Source: an uncultured Paracoccus sp.
GTDB lineage: Bacteria > Pseudomonadota > Alphaproteobacteria > Rhodobacterales > Rhodobacteraceae
Assembly: GCF_945915435.1 (NCBI RefSeq)
Contig: NZ_CAMEFG010000031.1
Coordinates: forward strand, 1-43,918
Direction: 5' to 3'
DNA length: 43,918 nucleotides
In this document: positions 25,298-36,253 of the stretch, piece by piece
Layout of the letters: each line of letters starts with the position of its first letter
Numbering within the stretch: position 1 is the stretch's first letter
Position numbers and translations under genes: made by a program
The notes under the pieces: model-generated
What the model saw: the letters and a program-made list of their open reading frames with translations, nothing else
Told to the model about the DNA's origin: nothing
Database searches by the model: none

Positions 25298-27838
25298 ATG
25301 AGCGATACTGACGGAAAGAAACCCCTGGGTCTTGGTGGCGGCCGTTCGGGCCATGTGAAGCAAAGCTTCAGCCACGGCCGGACCCATAATGTGGTCGTCG
25401 AGACCAAGCGCAAGCGCGTCGTCGTGCCCGGCAAGTCCGGCGCGGCGGGCGGTGGCGCGCAACGTTCCGGTTCTGGTTCTGCGGTCGGGGGCGATCCGGC
25501 CCGTCGTCCGGCGGGCATCTCGGATGCCGAAATGGAACGCCGCCTCAGCGCCCTTCGCGCCGCCAAGCAGCGCGAGGTCGAAGAGGCCGCCCAACGCGAG
25601 GCCGAGGAAAAGGCCCGCGAGGAAGAACGCGAACGCCGCCGCGCCGAGATCGAGGCGAAGGAACGCGAGGAACGCGAACGCGAGGAAGCCCTCAAGGCCA
25701 AGGCCGAAGAGGACGCCCGCCGCGCCCGCGAGGCCGAGGTCCGCGCACAAAAGCGCGAGGAAACCCGCGCCAAGCCCGCCGAAAAGGCCCCGGTCGACCG
25801 CGCCGCAGCCGAAGCCGCCGCGTCGCGGGCCGAGACGAAGGGCGTCTCGACCGCCGCCCCCGCCCGCGCCAAGACCGAACGCGAGCGCGACACCCGCACC
25901 GACGACCGCGACAGCCGCGGCAAGGCGCGCGGCGACCAGGGCCGCCGCACCGGCAAGCTGTCGCTGAGCCAGGCTCTTGCCGGCGAAGGCGGACGCCAGC
26001 GCAGCCTTGCGGCGATGAAACGCAAGCAGGAACGCGCACGCCAGAAGGCGATGGGCGGCGGACAGCGCGCTGAAAAGCAGGTGCGCGACGTGCAACTGCC
26101 CGAGGCGATCATGGTCTCGGAACTGGCCAACCGCATGGCCGAACGCACGCCCGACGTCATCAAGTCGCTGATGCGGATGGGCATGATGGTCACTGCCAAC
26201 CAGCCCATCGACGCCGACACCGCCGAACTGGTGATCGAGGAATTCGGCCATCGCGCCGTCCGCGTCTCGGACGCGGATGTCGAGCAGGTCATCGACACGG
26301 TCGAGGACAAGCCCGAGGATCTGCGCCCGCGTCCGCCGGTCGTCACGATCATGGGTCACGTCGACCACGGCAAGACCTCGCTTCTGGATGCGATCCGCAA
26401 CGCCAACGTCGTTTCGGGCGAGGCGGGCGGCATCACCCAGCATATCGGCGCCTATCAGGTGAAGGCGGCGAACGGGGCGGTGCTGAGCTTCCTCGACACG
26501 CCGGGCCACGCGGCATTCACCAGCATGCGCGCGCGCGGTGCCCAGGTCACGGATATCGTGGTGCTGGTCGTCGCCGCGGACGACGCGGTGATGCCGCAGA
26601 CGGTCGAGGCGATCAACCACGCCAAGGCCGCCGGTGTCCCGATGATCGTGGCCATCAACAAGATCGACAAGCCCGCCGCCGATCCGCAGAAGGTCCGCAC
26701 CGACCTGCTGCAACACGAAGTCGTGGTCGAGGCCATGTCCGGCGACGTGCAGGATGTCGAGATTTCGGCCAAGACCGGGCAAGGGCTGGACCAGCTTCTG
26801 GAAGCCATCGCCCTGCAAGCCGAGATCCTCGAACTCAAGGCCAACCCCGGTCGCGCGGCGCAAGGCGCGGTGATCGAGGCGCAGCTTGACGTGGGCCGCG
26901 GCCCCGTCGCGACGGTCCTGGTCCAGAACGGCACGCTGAAACGCGGCGATATCTTCGTCGTGGGCGAACAGTGGGGCAAGGTCCGCGCGCTGATCAACGA
27001 CAAGGGCGAGCGGGTGAACGAAGCCGGTCCCTCGGTCCCGGTCGAGGTGCTTGGCCTGAACGGCACGCCCGAGGCGGGCGACGTGCTGAACGTCGTCGAG
27101 ACCGAAGCGCAGGCGCGCGAGATCGCCGATTACCGCATCCAGCAGGCCAAGGACAAGCGTGCTGCCGCCGGTGCCTCGGTCACGCTCGACCAGATGCTGG
27201 CGCAGGCCAAGGCGAACGAATCCGTCGCCGAACTGCCCGTTCTGATCAAGGCCGACGTGCAGGGTTCCGCCGAGGCCATCGTCCAGGCGCTGGAAAAGAT
27301 CGGCAACGACGAGGTGCGCGTCCGCGTGCTGCATTACGGCGTCGGCGCGATCACCGAATCGGATATCGGCCTGGCCGAGGCCAGCAAGGCCCCGGTCATC
27401 GGCTTCAACGTCCGCGCCAATGCGCCCGCGCGCAACAGCGCCAACCAGAAGGGGGTCGAGATCCGCTATTACTCGATCATCTACGATCTGGTGGATGACG
27501 TGAAAGCGGCGGCCTCGGGCCTGCTGTCCGCCGAGGTGCGCGAAAACTTCATCGGCTATGCCGAGATCAGGGAAGTGTTCCGCGTCTCGGGCGTGGGCAA
27601 TGTCGCGGGCTGCCTGGTGACCGAAGGCGTCGCGCGCCGTTCCGCCGGTGTCCGCCTGCTGCGCGACAACGTGGTGATCCACGAAGGCACGCTGAAAACC
27701 CTGAAGCGCTTCAAGGATGAGGTCAAGGAGGTCCAGTCCGGTCAGGAATGCGGCATGGCCTTTGAAAACTATGACGATATCCGCAAGGGCGATGTCATCG
27801 AGATCTTCGAGCGCGAAGAGGTCCAGCGCGAGCTGTGA
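25298..27838 (+). CDS. infB: Translation initiation factor IF-2
   Basis: An 846-residue GTPase that brings initiator tRNA to the 30S subunit. A long Arg/Glu/Ala-rich, probably helical N-terminal region (about residues 75-250) precedes the IF2-N domain. The G domain begins near residue 351 with [15 protein letters not shown] (G1), followed by [10 protein letters not shown] (G2), DTPGHAAF (G3), NKIDKP (G4) and SAKTGQGLD (G5). The C-terminal domains end with [18 protein letters not shown] chose ATG 25298 (MSDTDGKK). A TTG at 25286 overlapping the ylxR stop has the closer AAGGA and would add four residues. It is the last gene of the operon, with a strong terminator after it. Confidence 0.98.
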   Translation: MSDTDGKKPLGLGGGRSGHVKQSFSHGRTHNVVVETKRKRVVVPGKSGAAGGGAQRSGSGSAVGGDPARRPAGISDAEMERRLSALRAAKQREVEEAAQREAEEKAREEERERRRAEIEAKEREEREREEALKAKAEEDARRAREAEVRAQKREETRAKPAEKAPVDRAAAEAAASRAETKGVSTAAPARAKTERERDTRTDDRDSRGKARGDQGRRTGKLSLSQALAGEGGRQRSLAAMKRKQERARQKAMGGGQRAEKQVRDVQLPEAIMVSELANRMAERTPDVIKSLMRMGMMVTANQPIDADTAELVIEEFGHRAVRVSDADVEQVIDTVEDKPEDLRPRPPVVTIMGHVDHGKTSLLDAIRNANVVSGEAGGITQHIGAYQVKAANGAVLSFLDTPGHAAFTSMRARGAQVTDIVVLVVAADDAVMPQTVEAINHAKAAGVPMIVAINKIDKPAADPQKVRTDLLQHEVVVEAMSGDVQDVEISAKTGQGLDQLLEAIALQAEILELKANPGRAAQGAVIEAQLDVGRGPVATVLVQNGTLKRGDIFVVGEQWGKVRALINDKGERVNEAGPSVPVEVLGLNGTPEAGDVLNVVETEAQAREIADYRIQQAKDKRAAAGASVTLDQMLAQAKANESVAELPVLIKADVQGSAEAIVQALEKIGNDEVRVRVLHYGVGAITESDIGLAEASKAPVIGFNVRANAPARNSANQKGVEIRYYSIIYDLVDDVKAAASGLLSAEVRENFIGYAEIREVFRVSGVGNVAGCLVTEGVARRSAGVRLLRDNVVIHEGTLKTLKRFKDEVKEVQSGQECGMAFENYDDIRKGDVIEIFEREEVQREL

Positions 27839-27852
27839 CCCCTCGAACCGGG

Positions 27853-27875
27853 AAAGGCGCCTTCGGGCGCCTTTT
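27853..27875 (+). terminator. Intrinsic terminator of the rimP-infB operon
   Basis: AAAGGCGCC, a TTCG tetraloop and GGCGCCTTT form a perfect 9-bp stem ending in a T-run, 14 bases after the infB stop. The UUCG loop closed by C-G is a very stable class. Confidence 0.93.
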
Positions 27876-27895
27876 CTATCGGGCAATGATGCAGC

Positions 27896-27921
27896 AAAAA
27901 GGGGCGCCGATCCGGCGCCCC
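27896..27921 (-). terminator. Intrinsic terminator of the small minus-strand gene
   Basis: Read on the minus strand, GGGGCGCC, a five-base loop, GGCGCCCC and then TTTTT. It lies 33 bases after the stop of the 42-residue protein gene. With the plus-strand terminator 20 bases away it separates two convergent units. Confidence 0.9.
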
Positions 27922-27954
27922 GACAAGTTTCAAAACCTGCAAATCGTTGCGAAT

Positions 27955-28083
27955 TCAGGCAGCAACCGGCTTGCCTTCATAGGTCTTTGCGCCCACCCGA
28001 ACGACGATATTGCCATTCGCAGTCTGCCGTTCGAACACGCCCTGGACAGAAATACAGCTTCCGATCTTGATCGTGCGAATCAT
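27955..28083 (-). CDS. Small conserved-type hypothetical protein (42 aa)
   Basis: A basic 42-residue protein, starting MIRTIKIGSCISVQG and containing NIVVRVGAKTYEGKPVA. It looks like a single small beta-rich domain. I recall similar short proteins beside infB in other Rhodobacterales but cannot name a function. The gene is well supported for its size: a strong GAGGGAGGGA ribosome site five bases before the ATG, and its own intrinsic terminator 33 bases after the stop. An ATG six bases upstream is too close to that site to be used well. It has no signal peptide. The 122 bases between it and mutT hold a hairpin, so it may have its own promoter there. Confidence 0.72.
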   Translation of the reverse strand: MIRTIKIGSCISVQGVFERQTANGNIVVRVGAKTYEGKPVAA

Positions 28084-28156
28084 GCCCATCCCTCCCTCAA
28101 AAAAAGTGCATCTATAAAGCGCCATATAATCAGGCAAATGTTAACCAAATATGAAC

Positions 28157-28182
28157 CACCAGCCGAAAAAATCCGGCTGGTG
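28157..28182. terminator. Hairpin downstream of mutT, possible terminator without a U-tract
   Basis: CACCAGCCG and CGGCTGGTG form a perfect 9-bp stem with an eight-base A-rich loop (T-rich on the minus strand). It lies 24 bases after the mutT stop. No T-run follows on the minus strand, so termination would be weak or factor-assisted. Confidence 0.5.
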
Positions 28183-28205
28183 TTGCAATTTATCGGGATG
28201 TGGCG

Positions 28206-28604
28206 CTAAAGCCATTCGCGCAGGATGGGAATCAGCGGCAGATCGGCGGGGGGCATGTCGTAGCTTGTCAGTTCCGACGCCCACGCCCAGGCAAGGCGCT
28301 GTCCCTCCATCGGGGCAACGATGCCGTTCCAGCGCCGGCAGGCGAAAAGCGGCATCAGCAGGTGGAAATCATCATAGCTGTGGCTGGCGAAGGTCAGGGG
28401 GGCAAGGCAGGATTGCCATGTCTCGATCCCCAGTTCCTCGTGCAGTTCGCGGATCAGCGCGGCCTCGGGGGTTTCGCCCGGATCGACCTTGCCGCCCGGA
28501 AATTCCCACAGGCCCGCCAGCGACTTGCCTTCGGGGCGCTGCGCCAGAAGGACGCGGCCATCGGGGTCGATCAGCGCGACGGCCGCGACAAGGACGATTT
28601 TCAT
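28206..28604 (-). CDS. mutT: 8-oxo-dGTP diphosphatase MutT
   Basis: A 132-residue Nudix enzyme removing oxidised dGTP from the nucleotide pool. It starts MKIVLVAAVALIDPDGRVLLAQRP and carries a full Nudix box, FPGGKVDPGETPEAALIREL followed by HEELGI, with the standard spacing. Length is close to the E. coli protein (129). It lies downstream of argJ in the same direction. Its start region is unusual: a 26-bp tandem duplication places a second copy of the ribosome site, ATG and first codons just upstream, and the resulting mini-ORFs end in ATGA overlaps with the true start. 8-oxo-dGTP as substrate is inferred from family. Confidence 0.93.
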   Translation of the reverse strand: MKIVLVAAVALIDPDGRVLLAQRPEGKSLAGLWEFPGGKVDPGETPEAALIRELHEELGIETWQSCLAPLTFASHSYDDFHLLMPLFACRRWNGIVAPMEGQRLAWAWASELTSYDMPPADLPLIPILREWL

Positions 28605-28645
28605 CTGCGCGTCTCCGACACGATTTTCATCTGCACGTCTCCGAC
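28594..28645. repeat. 26-bp tandem duplication at the mutT start
   Basis: Copies at 28594-28619 and 28620-28645 are adjacent and differ at one base. On the minus strand each unit has GTCGGAGACG, then CAGATGAAAATCGT, which is the mutT ribosome-site region plus ATG and its next codons. The duplication therefore copied the translation start of mutT. Confidence 0.95.
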
Positions 28646-28647
28646 AT
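28601..28647 (-). other. Two overlapping mini-ORFs leading into mutT
   Basis: From 28647 a frame reads MSETCR and stops at an ATGA. The ATG of that ATGA (28630) opens MKIVSETRR, whose stop again overlaps, by ATGA, the mutT ATG at 28604. The first mini-ORF begins five bases after the argJ stop with AAGG in front. Ribosomes finishing argJ could step through both into mutT. Translation of these mini-ORFs is inferred. Confidence 0.45.
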
Positions 28648-28652
28648 GGCCT

Positions 28653-30035
28653 TCACGAGCGATAATCCGCATTGATGTCGATATAGCCATGCGTCAGATC
28701 GCAGGTCCAGACGGTGCGCGCGAACGCCCCCAGACCCAGGTCGACCGCCAGCAACAGCTCGTCCCGGCGCATGTATTCGGACGCCATCGCCTCATCGTAA
28801 TCCGGGGCGCGCCAGCCGTTTTCGGCCACCACCATGTCGCCGAAGCGGATGGTCAGCCGGTCGCGGTCGGCCTGTGCGCCGGACTTGCCCACCGCCATGA
28901 CGACGCGGCCCCAGTTGGCATCCTCGCCCGCGATGGCGGTCTTGACCAGCGGCGAATTCGCGATCGCCATCGCCACCTTCTGCGCATCCGGGCGGCTGGC
29001 CGCGCCGGTCACGCGGACCTCGACGAATTTCGTCGCGCCCTCGCCATCGCGGACGACCTGCTGGGCCAGGTCCAGCATGACCCCCCGCAGCGCCTTGACG
29101 AAGGCGCGCGCGGGCTTGCTGCGCATGTCGGTGATCGGCGCGGCGGTCGAGCGGCCCGTCGCCGCCACGATCAGCGCATCCGAGGTCGAGGTGTCGCTGT
29201 CCACCGTGATCGCGTTGAAGGTGTCGTCCACCTGCTGCGAGACGATGCGTTGCAGCGCGGCGGGCGCAATTGCGGCATCGGTGAAGATATAGACCAGCAT
29301 CGTCGCCATGTCGGGCGCGATCATGCCCGAACCCTTGGCGATCCCCGCGATACGGATCGGCCCGCCCTGCCCCTCGACGGTGGCCGAGGCGCCCTTGGGG
29401 AAGGTGTCGGTCGTCATGATCGCCCGCGCCGCGCCCGCGATGCCCCCCGCGTCCAGCTTGCCCGCCAGGTCGCCCAGGATGGCGGTGATGCGCTCATGCG
29501 GCAGAGGCTCGCCGATCACGCCGGTCGAGGACGAAAACACCCGCGATTGCGGCACGTCCAGCGCATGGGCGGCGGCTTGGGTCACCGCATCGACGCTGGC
29601 CTGCCCCGCCGCGCCGGTAAAGGCGTTGGCATTGCCCGAGTTCACGACGATTGCCGCGCCGCCTTGCGTGTCCGCGCCCGCAGCCAGCTTGGCCTGACAA
29701 TCCAGCACCGAGGCCGCACGGGTCGCCGAGCGGGTGAAGGCCCCCGCGATGGCCGCGCCGGGCGCGATGCGGATCAGCGTGACATCGGTGCGGCCCTTGT
29801 ATTTGACCCCCGCCGCCCCGGACGCGAATTCGACGCCCTCGATCACCGGCAGGTCGGGGAAACGTGCGGGCGCCAGTGGCGACACCTTGGGCGAAGCCTT
29901 TTGCGGCACGGGCTGGACGGCGCTGGCATCCGCCACCGGGGCAGCCTGCGCCTTCAGCTTTTTCAGCCGCCGCTTGAGTTCCTTGACCTTGTCGGCGTCC
30001 GACAGCTTCTTCAGTTTCTTGTCGCCCTTGGCCAT
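28653..30035 (-). CDS. argJ: Bifunctional ornithine acetyltransferase / N-acetylglutamate synthase
   Basis: A 460-residue arginine-synthesis enzyme that moves the acetyl group from N-acetylornithine to glutamate (the recycling pathway) and may also use acetyl-CoA. It is a self-cleaving Ntn-like protein. The conserved cleavage site is in GMIAPDMATMLVYIFTDA, between Ala and Thr of ATML; that Thr becomes the nucleophile of the beta chain. Other marks are VVNSGNANAFTG, FSSSTGVIGEPLP and the C-terminal THGYIDINADYRS. About 55 N-terminal residues are an extra Lys- and Ala-rich extension not seen in most ArgJ proteins. The ATG at 30035 starts three bases after the peptidyl-prolyl isomerase stop. Confidence 0.96.
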   Translation of the reverse strand: MAKGDKKLKKLSDADKVKELKRRLKKLKAQAAPVADASAVQPVPQKASPKVSPLAPARFPDLPVIEGVEFASGAAGVKYKGRTDVTLIRIAPGAAIAGAFTRSATRAASVLDCQAKLAAGADTQGGAAIVVNSGNANAFTGAAGQASVDAVTQAAAHALDVPQSRVFSSSTGVIGEPLPHERITAILGDLAGKLDAGGIAGAARAIMTTDTFPKGASATVEGQGGPIRIAGIAKGSGMIAPDMATMLVYIFTDAAIAPAALQRIVSQQVDDTFNAITVDSDTSTSDALIVAATGRSTAAPITDMRSKPARAFVKALRGVMLDLAQQVVRDGEGATKFVEVRVTGAASRPDAQKVAMAIANSPLVKTAIAGEDANWGRVVMAVGKSGAQADRDRLTIRFGDMVVAENGWRAPDYDEAMASEYMRRDELLLAVDLGLGAFARTVWTCDLTHGYIDINADYRS

Positions 30036-30038
30036 GTC

Positions 30039-30866
30039 TTACTGCTCCAGCAGGTCGGTGTTGTTCAGAAGCGCGGGGTCCAGCCCCTCGGTCTGTTCGA
30101 CGGTGGCTTCATCCACGGCCTGCTGGATCAGCGCCTCGACCCGTTCACGCCGGACCTGAACGGCCAGTTCCTCGCGGACCTCATCGAAGTCGGGGGCCTC
30201 GACCTGGCGGGTTTCGTTCAGCCGGATGACATGCCAGCCGAATTGCGTCTGGATGGGATCCGAGACCTGGCCGGGTTCCAGCGCGACGACGGCCTGCGCG
30301 AAAGGTTCGACCATCTGCTGGGGCTGGAACCAGCCCAGGTCACCCTTGTTGGCGGCGGAATTGTCGGTCGAGTTCTGCTCGGCCATCTCGCCGAAATCGG
30401 CGCCACCCGCGATTTCATCGGCGATGGTGCGGGCCTCGTCCTCGGTCTCGACCAGGATATGGGCGGCCTGATATTCCAGCGCCGGCTCGGTGTCTCCGCC
30501 AAAGATGCGGTCGTAGACCCCGCGCAGTTCGTCCTCCGAGGGGTCGGACAGCGCGATTTCTTCCAGCGCGGCACCGGCCAGATAGGCGCGGCGGTCGATT
30601 TCCAGCGCGGCCTTGTCGCGGGCGGTCATGTTGCCCTCGCGCAACTGCCCCACGGCGGTCTGGCGGACCATCTGGTCCAGCATCAGGTTCCACAGCGCCT
30701 CATCGGGCATGTTCGAGGTCGCGTCCTGCGCCAGCCCTTCCTTCATCGCCAGCATCTGCCCCAGGGTGATGGGTTCGTCGTTGACGGTGGCGACGACGGT
30801 GTCGGCATCCTGTGCAAGCACCGGCCCCGCGGCCAGCAAGGCAATCGCCAGAATTGGTCTGAACAT
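30039..30866 (-). CDS. Periplasmic parvulin-type peptidyl-prolyl cis-trans isomerase
   Basis: A 275-residue exported foldase. Signal peptide MFRPILAIALLAAGPVLAQD is cleaved after ALA. A SurA/PrsA-like helical N-terminal part follows, then a PpiC rotamase domain with EYQAAHILVETEDEARTIA, FGEMAEQNSTDNSAANKGDL, GWFQPQQMVEPFA and FGWHVIRL. It helps outer-membrane or periplasmic proteins fold. The ATG at 30866 follows AAGGGGGA. A longer start is possible but gives a worse signal peptide. It is divergent from secA, so a membrane-export foldase and the export motor share one intergenic region, and it is closely followed by argJ. Confidence 0.93.
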   Translation of the reverse strand: MFRPILAIALLAAGPVLAQDADTVVATVNDEPITLGQMLAMKEGLAQDATSNMPDEALWNLMLDQMVRQTAVGQLREGNMTARDKAALEIDRRAYLAGAALEEIALSDPSEDELRGVYDRIFGGDTEPALEYQAAHILVETEDEARTIADEIAGGADFGEMAEQNSTDNSAANKGDLGWFQPQQMVEPFAQAVVALEPGQVSDPIQTQFGWHVIRLNETRQVEAPDFDEVREELAVQVRRERVEALIQQAVDEATVEQTEGLDPALLNNTDLLEQ

Positions 30867-30922
30867 CTTAATCCCCCTTCTCGGGAAAGGCCGGCCCACG
30901 GCAAGGTGAGAAGGCGCAAGCG

Positions 30923-30951
30923 TTGACAGTCAGGCGGGCGAGGCATACATC
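30923..30951 (+). promoter_or_regulatory. Probable secA promoter
   Basis: A perfect consensus -35, TTGACA at 30923-30928, is followed after 17 bases by TACATC at 30946-30951, a weaker -10. Transcription would start near 30958, giving a leader of about 115 bases before secA. Confidence 0.55.
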
Positions 30952-31073
30952 CGGCGCAACCGATAATGCGCGCCCGCCGCCGTTACCGGCCCATTAGATA
31001 GGGCAAGGGGAACGGTGCGGGCAAGTGGCCGAAAGGCGCAGCGCATGCCAGATACAGGAATTTGAAAGCTCAC

Positions 31074-33788
<2,715 letters not shown>

Positions 33789-34736
33789 TCAGGCAGTCGG
33801 CGGCTGGCCCTGCGCGGCCAGTTCCTCGACGATCATGGTGCGAAAGATCGAACTGCCCAACCCCAGCGGGCGGGCGCGGCGATGGATCAGGCAGCACTGG
33901 TTCACCGTCCGCTCGCCGCTGACGCGCAATTCGCGCACCGCACCGCGCTGGACCCAACTGCGCGCGAATGCGATCGGCATGATTCCCAGGTAGCGCGACG
34001 ACAGCACAAGGATCATCCGCGACAGGATCGTGGGCGCATGGGCCGTGATCGACAGCCCGCGCAGGAACTGGGAAAAGCCCTGCTCCTGCGCCACTTCGGC
34101 GGCGACGAAGGCGTGGCGGCACAGCTCGTCATAGGTGATCCCGGCATCGTCGCGGTCGAACAGCGGGTGACCCGCGCCGCAGAAAACGCCCATCTCCTCG
34201 GTGCAGACGGGAAGGGATTCCAGCGCCTCGTTCGTGCGGATCAGGGCGGTGAAGCCAAGGTCGGCCGAGCCTTCCAGAACCGCGCGATAAATCTGGTCGG
34301 GCGAACTCATGCGGATGTTCAGTTTCATCATGGGATAACTGTCGCTGATCCGCGCCACTGCCCGCGCCAGCGGATCGCCGAATTCAAAGACAAAGCTGTC
34401 GTCGGCCAGCAGCGTCACCTCGCCCTCAAGGGTCCGGGCGGCGGCGCCGACGAAATCGCTGAAACGCCCGATCTCGCCCAATAGCTGGATCGCGGCGGAA
34501 TGGACCATGCGGCCCTGATCCGTCAGCCGAAACCCCGAGCGCCCGCGCTCGCAAAGGCGCAGTCCAAGGCGTTGCTCCAACCGGCTGAGGCCAAGGCTGA
34601 TGGCGGATTTGCCCTTGCGCAGCCGCCCCTCGGCGGCGGTGATGCCGCCCGCCGCGACGATCTGGACGAAATCGCGCAGCCGGGCGATATCGGCATCGGA
34701 CAGGTTGCCGCGAAAGGGCGTCCGGGACTGGTTCAT
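33789..34736 (-). CDS. LysR-family transcriptional regulator, divergent from an aminotransferase
   Basis: About 315 residues. The N-terminal helix-turn-helix lies in ARLRDFVQIVAAGGITAAEG and KSAISLGLSRLEQRLGLRLC; the effector-binding domain follows. I chose the start at 34736 (MNQSRTPF) because it has AAAGGTG upstream and because an inverted repeat at 34759-34776, a likely binding site, would otherwise be inside the coding region. An ATG at 34766 is the alternative. It is transcribed away from the aminotransferase gene, the usual layout for a LysR protein controlling its neighbour. The effector could be an amine or amino acid substrate of that enzyme, which is inference. It is convergent with secA. 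Confidence 0.9.
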   Translation of the reverse strand: MNQSRTPFRGNLSDADIARLRDFVQIVAAGGITAAEGRLRKGKSAISLGLSRLEQRLGLRLCERGRSGFRLTDQGRMVHSAAIQLLGEIGRFSDFVGAAARTLEGEVTLLADDSFVFEFGDPLARAVARISDSYPMMKLNIRMSSPDQIYRAVLEGSADLGFTALIRTNEALESLPVCTEEMGVFCGAGHPLFDRDDAGITYDELCRHAFVAAEVAQEQGFSQFLRGLSITAHAPTILSRMILVLSSRYLGIMPIAFARSWVQRGAVRELRVSGERTVNQCCLIHRRARPLGLGSSIFRTMIVEELAAQGQPPTA

Positions 34737-34758
34737 GCGCCGCACCTTTTTGCCCAAG

Positions 34759-34776
34759 GTTTGCATTACGTCAAAC
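34759..34776. promoter_or_regulatory. LysR-type operator (T-N11-A within an inverted repeat)
   Basis: GTTTG, eight bases, CAAAC form an inverted repeat containing the T-N11-A core typical of LysR binding sites. It lies between the divergent LysR and aminotransferase genes, 77 bases from the aminotransferase ATG. Confidence 0.6.
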
Positions 34777-34852
34777 TCTGGTCAAGCATTCCGCTATCGA
34801 ACCCGCCCCATCCGCCGGGCTATGCTGACCCACGGCCCTCAAGGAGCATCCC

Positions 34853-36220
34853 ATGAACGACCTGATCAATTCGCCCGACGCGCGCGACATCCGCCACCAC
34901 TTCCACGCCTATACGAATGCCGAACGCCACAAGGAAGTCGGCCCCATGATCATCGAGGACGGCGAGGGCATCTATGTCACCGACAACGAAGGCCGCCGCT
35001 ATATCGAAGGCATGGCCGGGCTGTGGAGCGTGGGCGTCGGCTTCAAGGAACCGCGCCTGATCAAGGCCATCGCCGACCAGGCCCAAAAGTTGCCTTTTTA
35101 TCACAATTTCACCCATAAGAGCAACACCCCCGCCATTGACCTGGCCGAGCGCCTGATCGGGATCGCCCCCGTCCCGATGAGCAAGGTCTTCTACACCAAC
35201 TCGGGTTCCGAGGCGAACGACACGGTGATGAAGATGATCTGGTATCGCGCGAACGCGATGGACAGGCCGGAAAAGAAAAAGCTGATCTCGCGCCATCGCG
35301 GCTATCACGGGGTCACCATCGCCTCGGCCAGCCTGACGGGGCTGCCCAACAACCACAAGTCCTTTGACCTGCCCATCGACCGCGTGCTGCACACGATGGC
35401 GCCGCATTACTGGAAGGAAGGCCGCGACGGCGAATCGCCCGAAGATTTCGCCACCCGCTGCGCCGATGAGCTGGAAGCCCTGATCCAGCGCGAAGGCCCC
35501 GAGACCGTCGCCGCCTTCTGGGCCGAGCCGGTCATGGGCGCGGGCGGCGTCGTCGTGCCGCCCCCGACCTATTACGAAAAGATCCAGGCCGTGCTGGACC
35601 GCCACGACATCCTGTTCGTCGCCGATGAGGTCATCTGCGGCTTTGGCCGCACGGGCCGGATGTTCGGCAGCGAAACGATGGGCATCCGTCCCGACGTAAT
35701 CGTGATGTCCAAGCAGATCACATCCAGCTACATCCCCTTTTCCGCGATCATGCTGAACGAACGCACCTATGACCCGATCGAGAAGGAAAGCGGCCGCATC
35801 GGCACCTTCGGCCACGGCTTCACCGCGGGCGGCCATCCGCTTGGCGCGGCGGTGGCGCTGGAAAACCTGGCCATCATCCAGGAACGCGACCTGGTCGCCA
35901 ATGCGCGCGACGTGGGCGCCCATCTGCTGGACCGCCTGCACGGGCTGGCCGATCATCCGCTGGTCGGCGAGGTGCGCGGCATCGGCTTGATCGCCGCCGT
36001 CGAACTGGTCGAGGACAAGGCCCGCAAATCCGTGACCACCCCCGGCGTCCTTGGCGCGCAGATGAACGCGGCCTTGCAGCGCAACGGGTTGATTTCGCGC
36101 AACATGTATGACGCGCTGGCCTTCTGTCCGCCGCTGATCATCACCCGCGCGCAGGCCGACGACATGTTCGAGATCTTCGCCCGCTCGCTGAAGGAAATCG
36201 AGGCCGAACGGGCCGCATGA
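34853..36220 (+). CDS. Class III (omega-amino acid type) aminotransferase, PLP-dependent
   Basis: A 455-residue fold-type I aminotransferase. Marks include RRYIEGMAGLWSVGVGF, FYTNSGSEANDTVMKM, SRHRGYHGVTIASASLTG, the PLP-phosphate Asp region LFVADEVICGFGRTG and the Schiff-base lysine in VIVMSKQITSSYIPFSA. Overall it looks like the omega-amino acid:pyruvate or polyamine:pyruvate group (SpuC-like) rather than an ornithine or acetylornithine enzyme. The donor amine cannot be read from sequence. AAGGAG lies eight bases before the ATG. A LysR regulator is divergently transcribed upstream with a likely operator between them. Confidence 0.9.
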   Translation: MNDLINSPDARDIRHHFHAYTNAERHKEVGPMIIEDGEGIYVTDNEGRRYIEGMAGLWSVGVGFKEPRLIKAIADQAQKLPFYHNFTHKSNTPAIDLAERLIGIAPVPMSKVFYTNSGSEANDTVMKMIWYRANAMDRPEKKKLISRHRGYHGVTIASASLTGLPNNHKSFDLPIDRVLHTMAPHYWKEGRDGESPEDFATRCADELEALIQREGPETVAAFWAEPVMGAGGVVVPPPTYYEKIQAVLDRHDILFVADEVICGFGRTGRMFGSETMGIRPDVIVMSKQITSSYIPFSAIMLNERTYDPIEKESGRIGTFGHGFTAGGHPLGAAVALENLAIIQERDLVANARDVGAHLLDRLHGLADHPLVGEVRGIGLIAAVELVEDKARKSVTTPGVLGAQMNAALQRNGLISRNMYDALAFCPPLIITRAQADDMFEIFARSLKEIEAERAA

Positions 36221-36226
36221 CGAAAG

Positions 36227-36246
36227 GGGGCGGGCAGGCCCGCCCC
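36227..36246. terminator. GC-rich hairpin between convergent genes
   Basis: GGGGCGGGC, AG, GCCCGCCCC form a near-continuous palindrome in the 33 bases between the aminotransferase stop and the convergent PPC-protein stop. No T-run follows on either strand, so it could at best act as a bidirectional, factor-helped terminator. Confidence 0.5.
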
Positions 36247-36253
36247 GCAGCGC

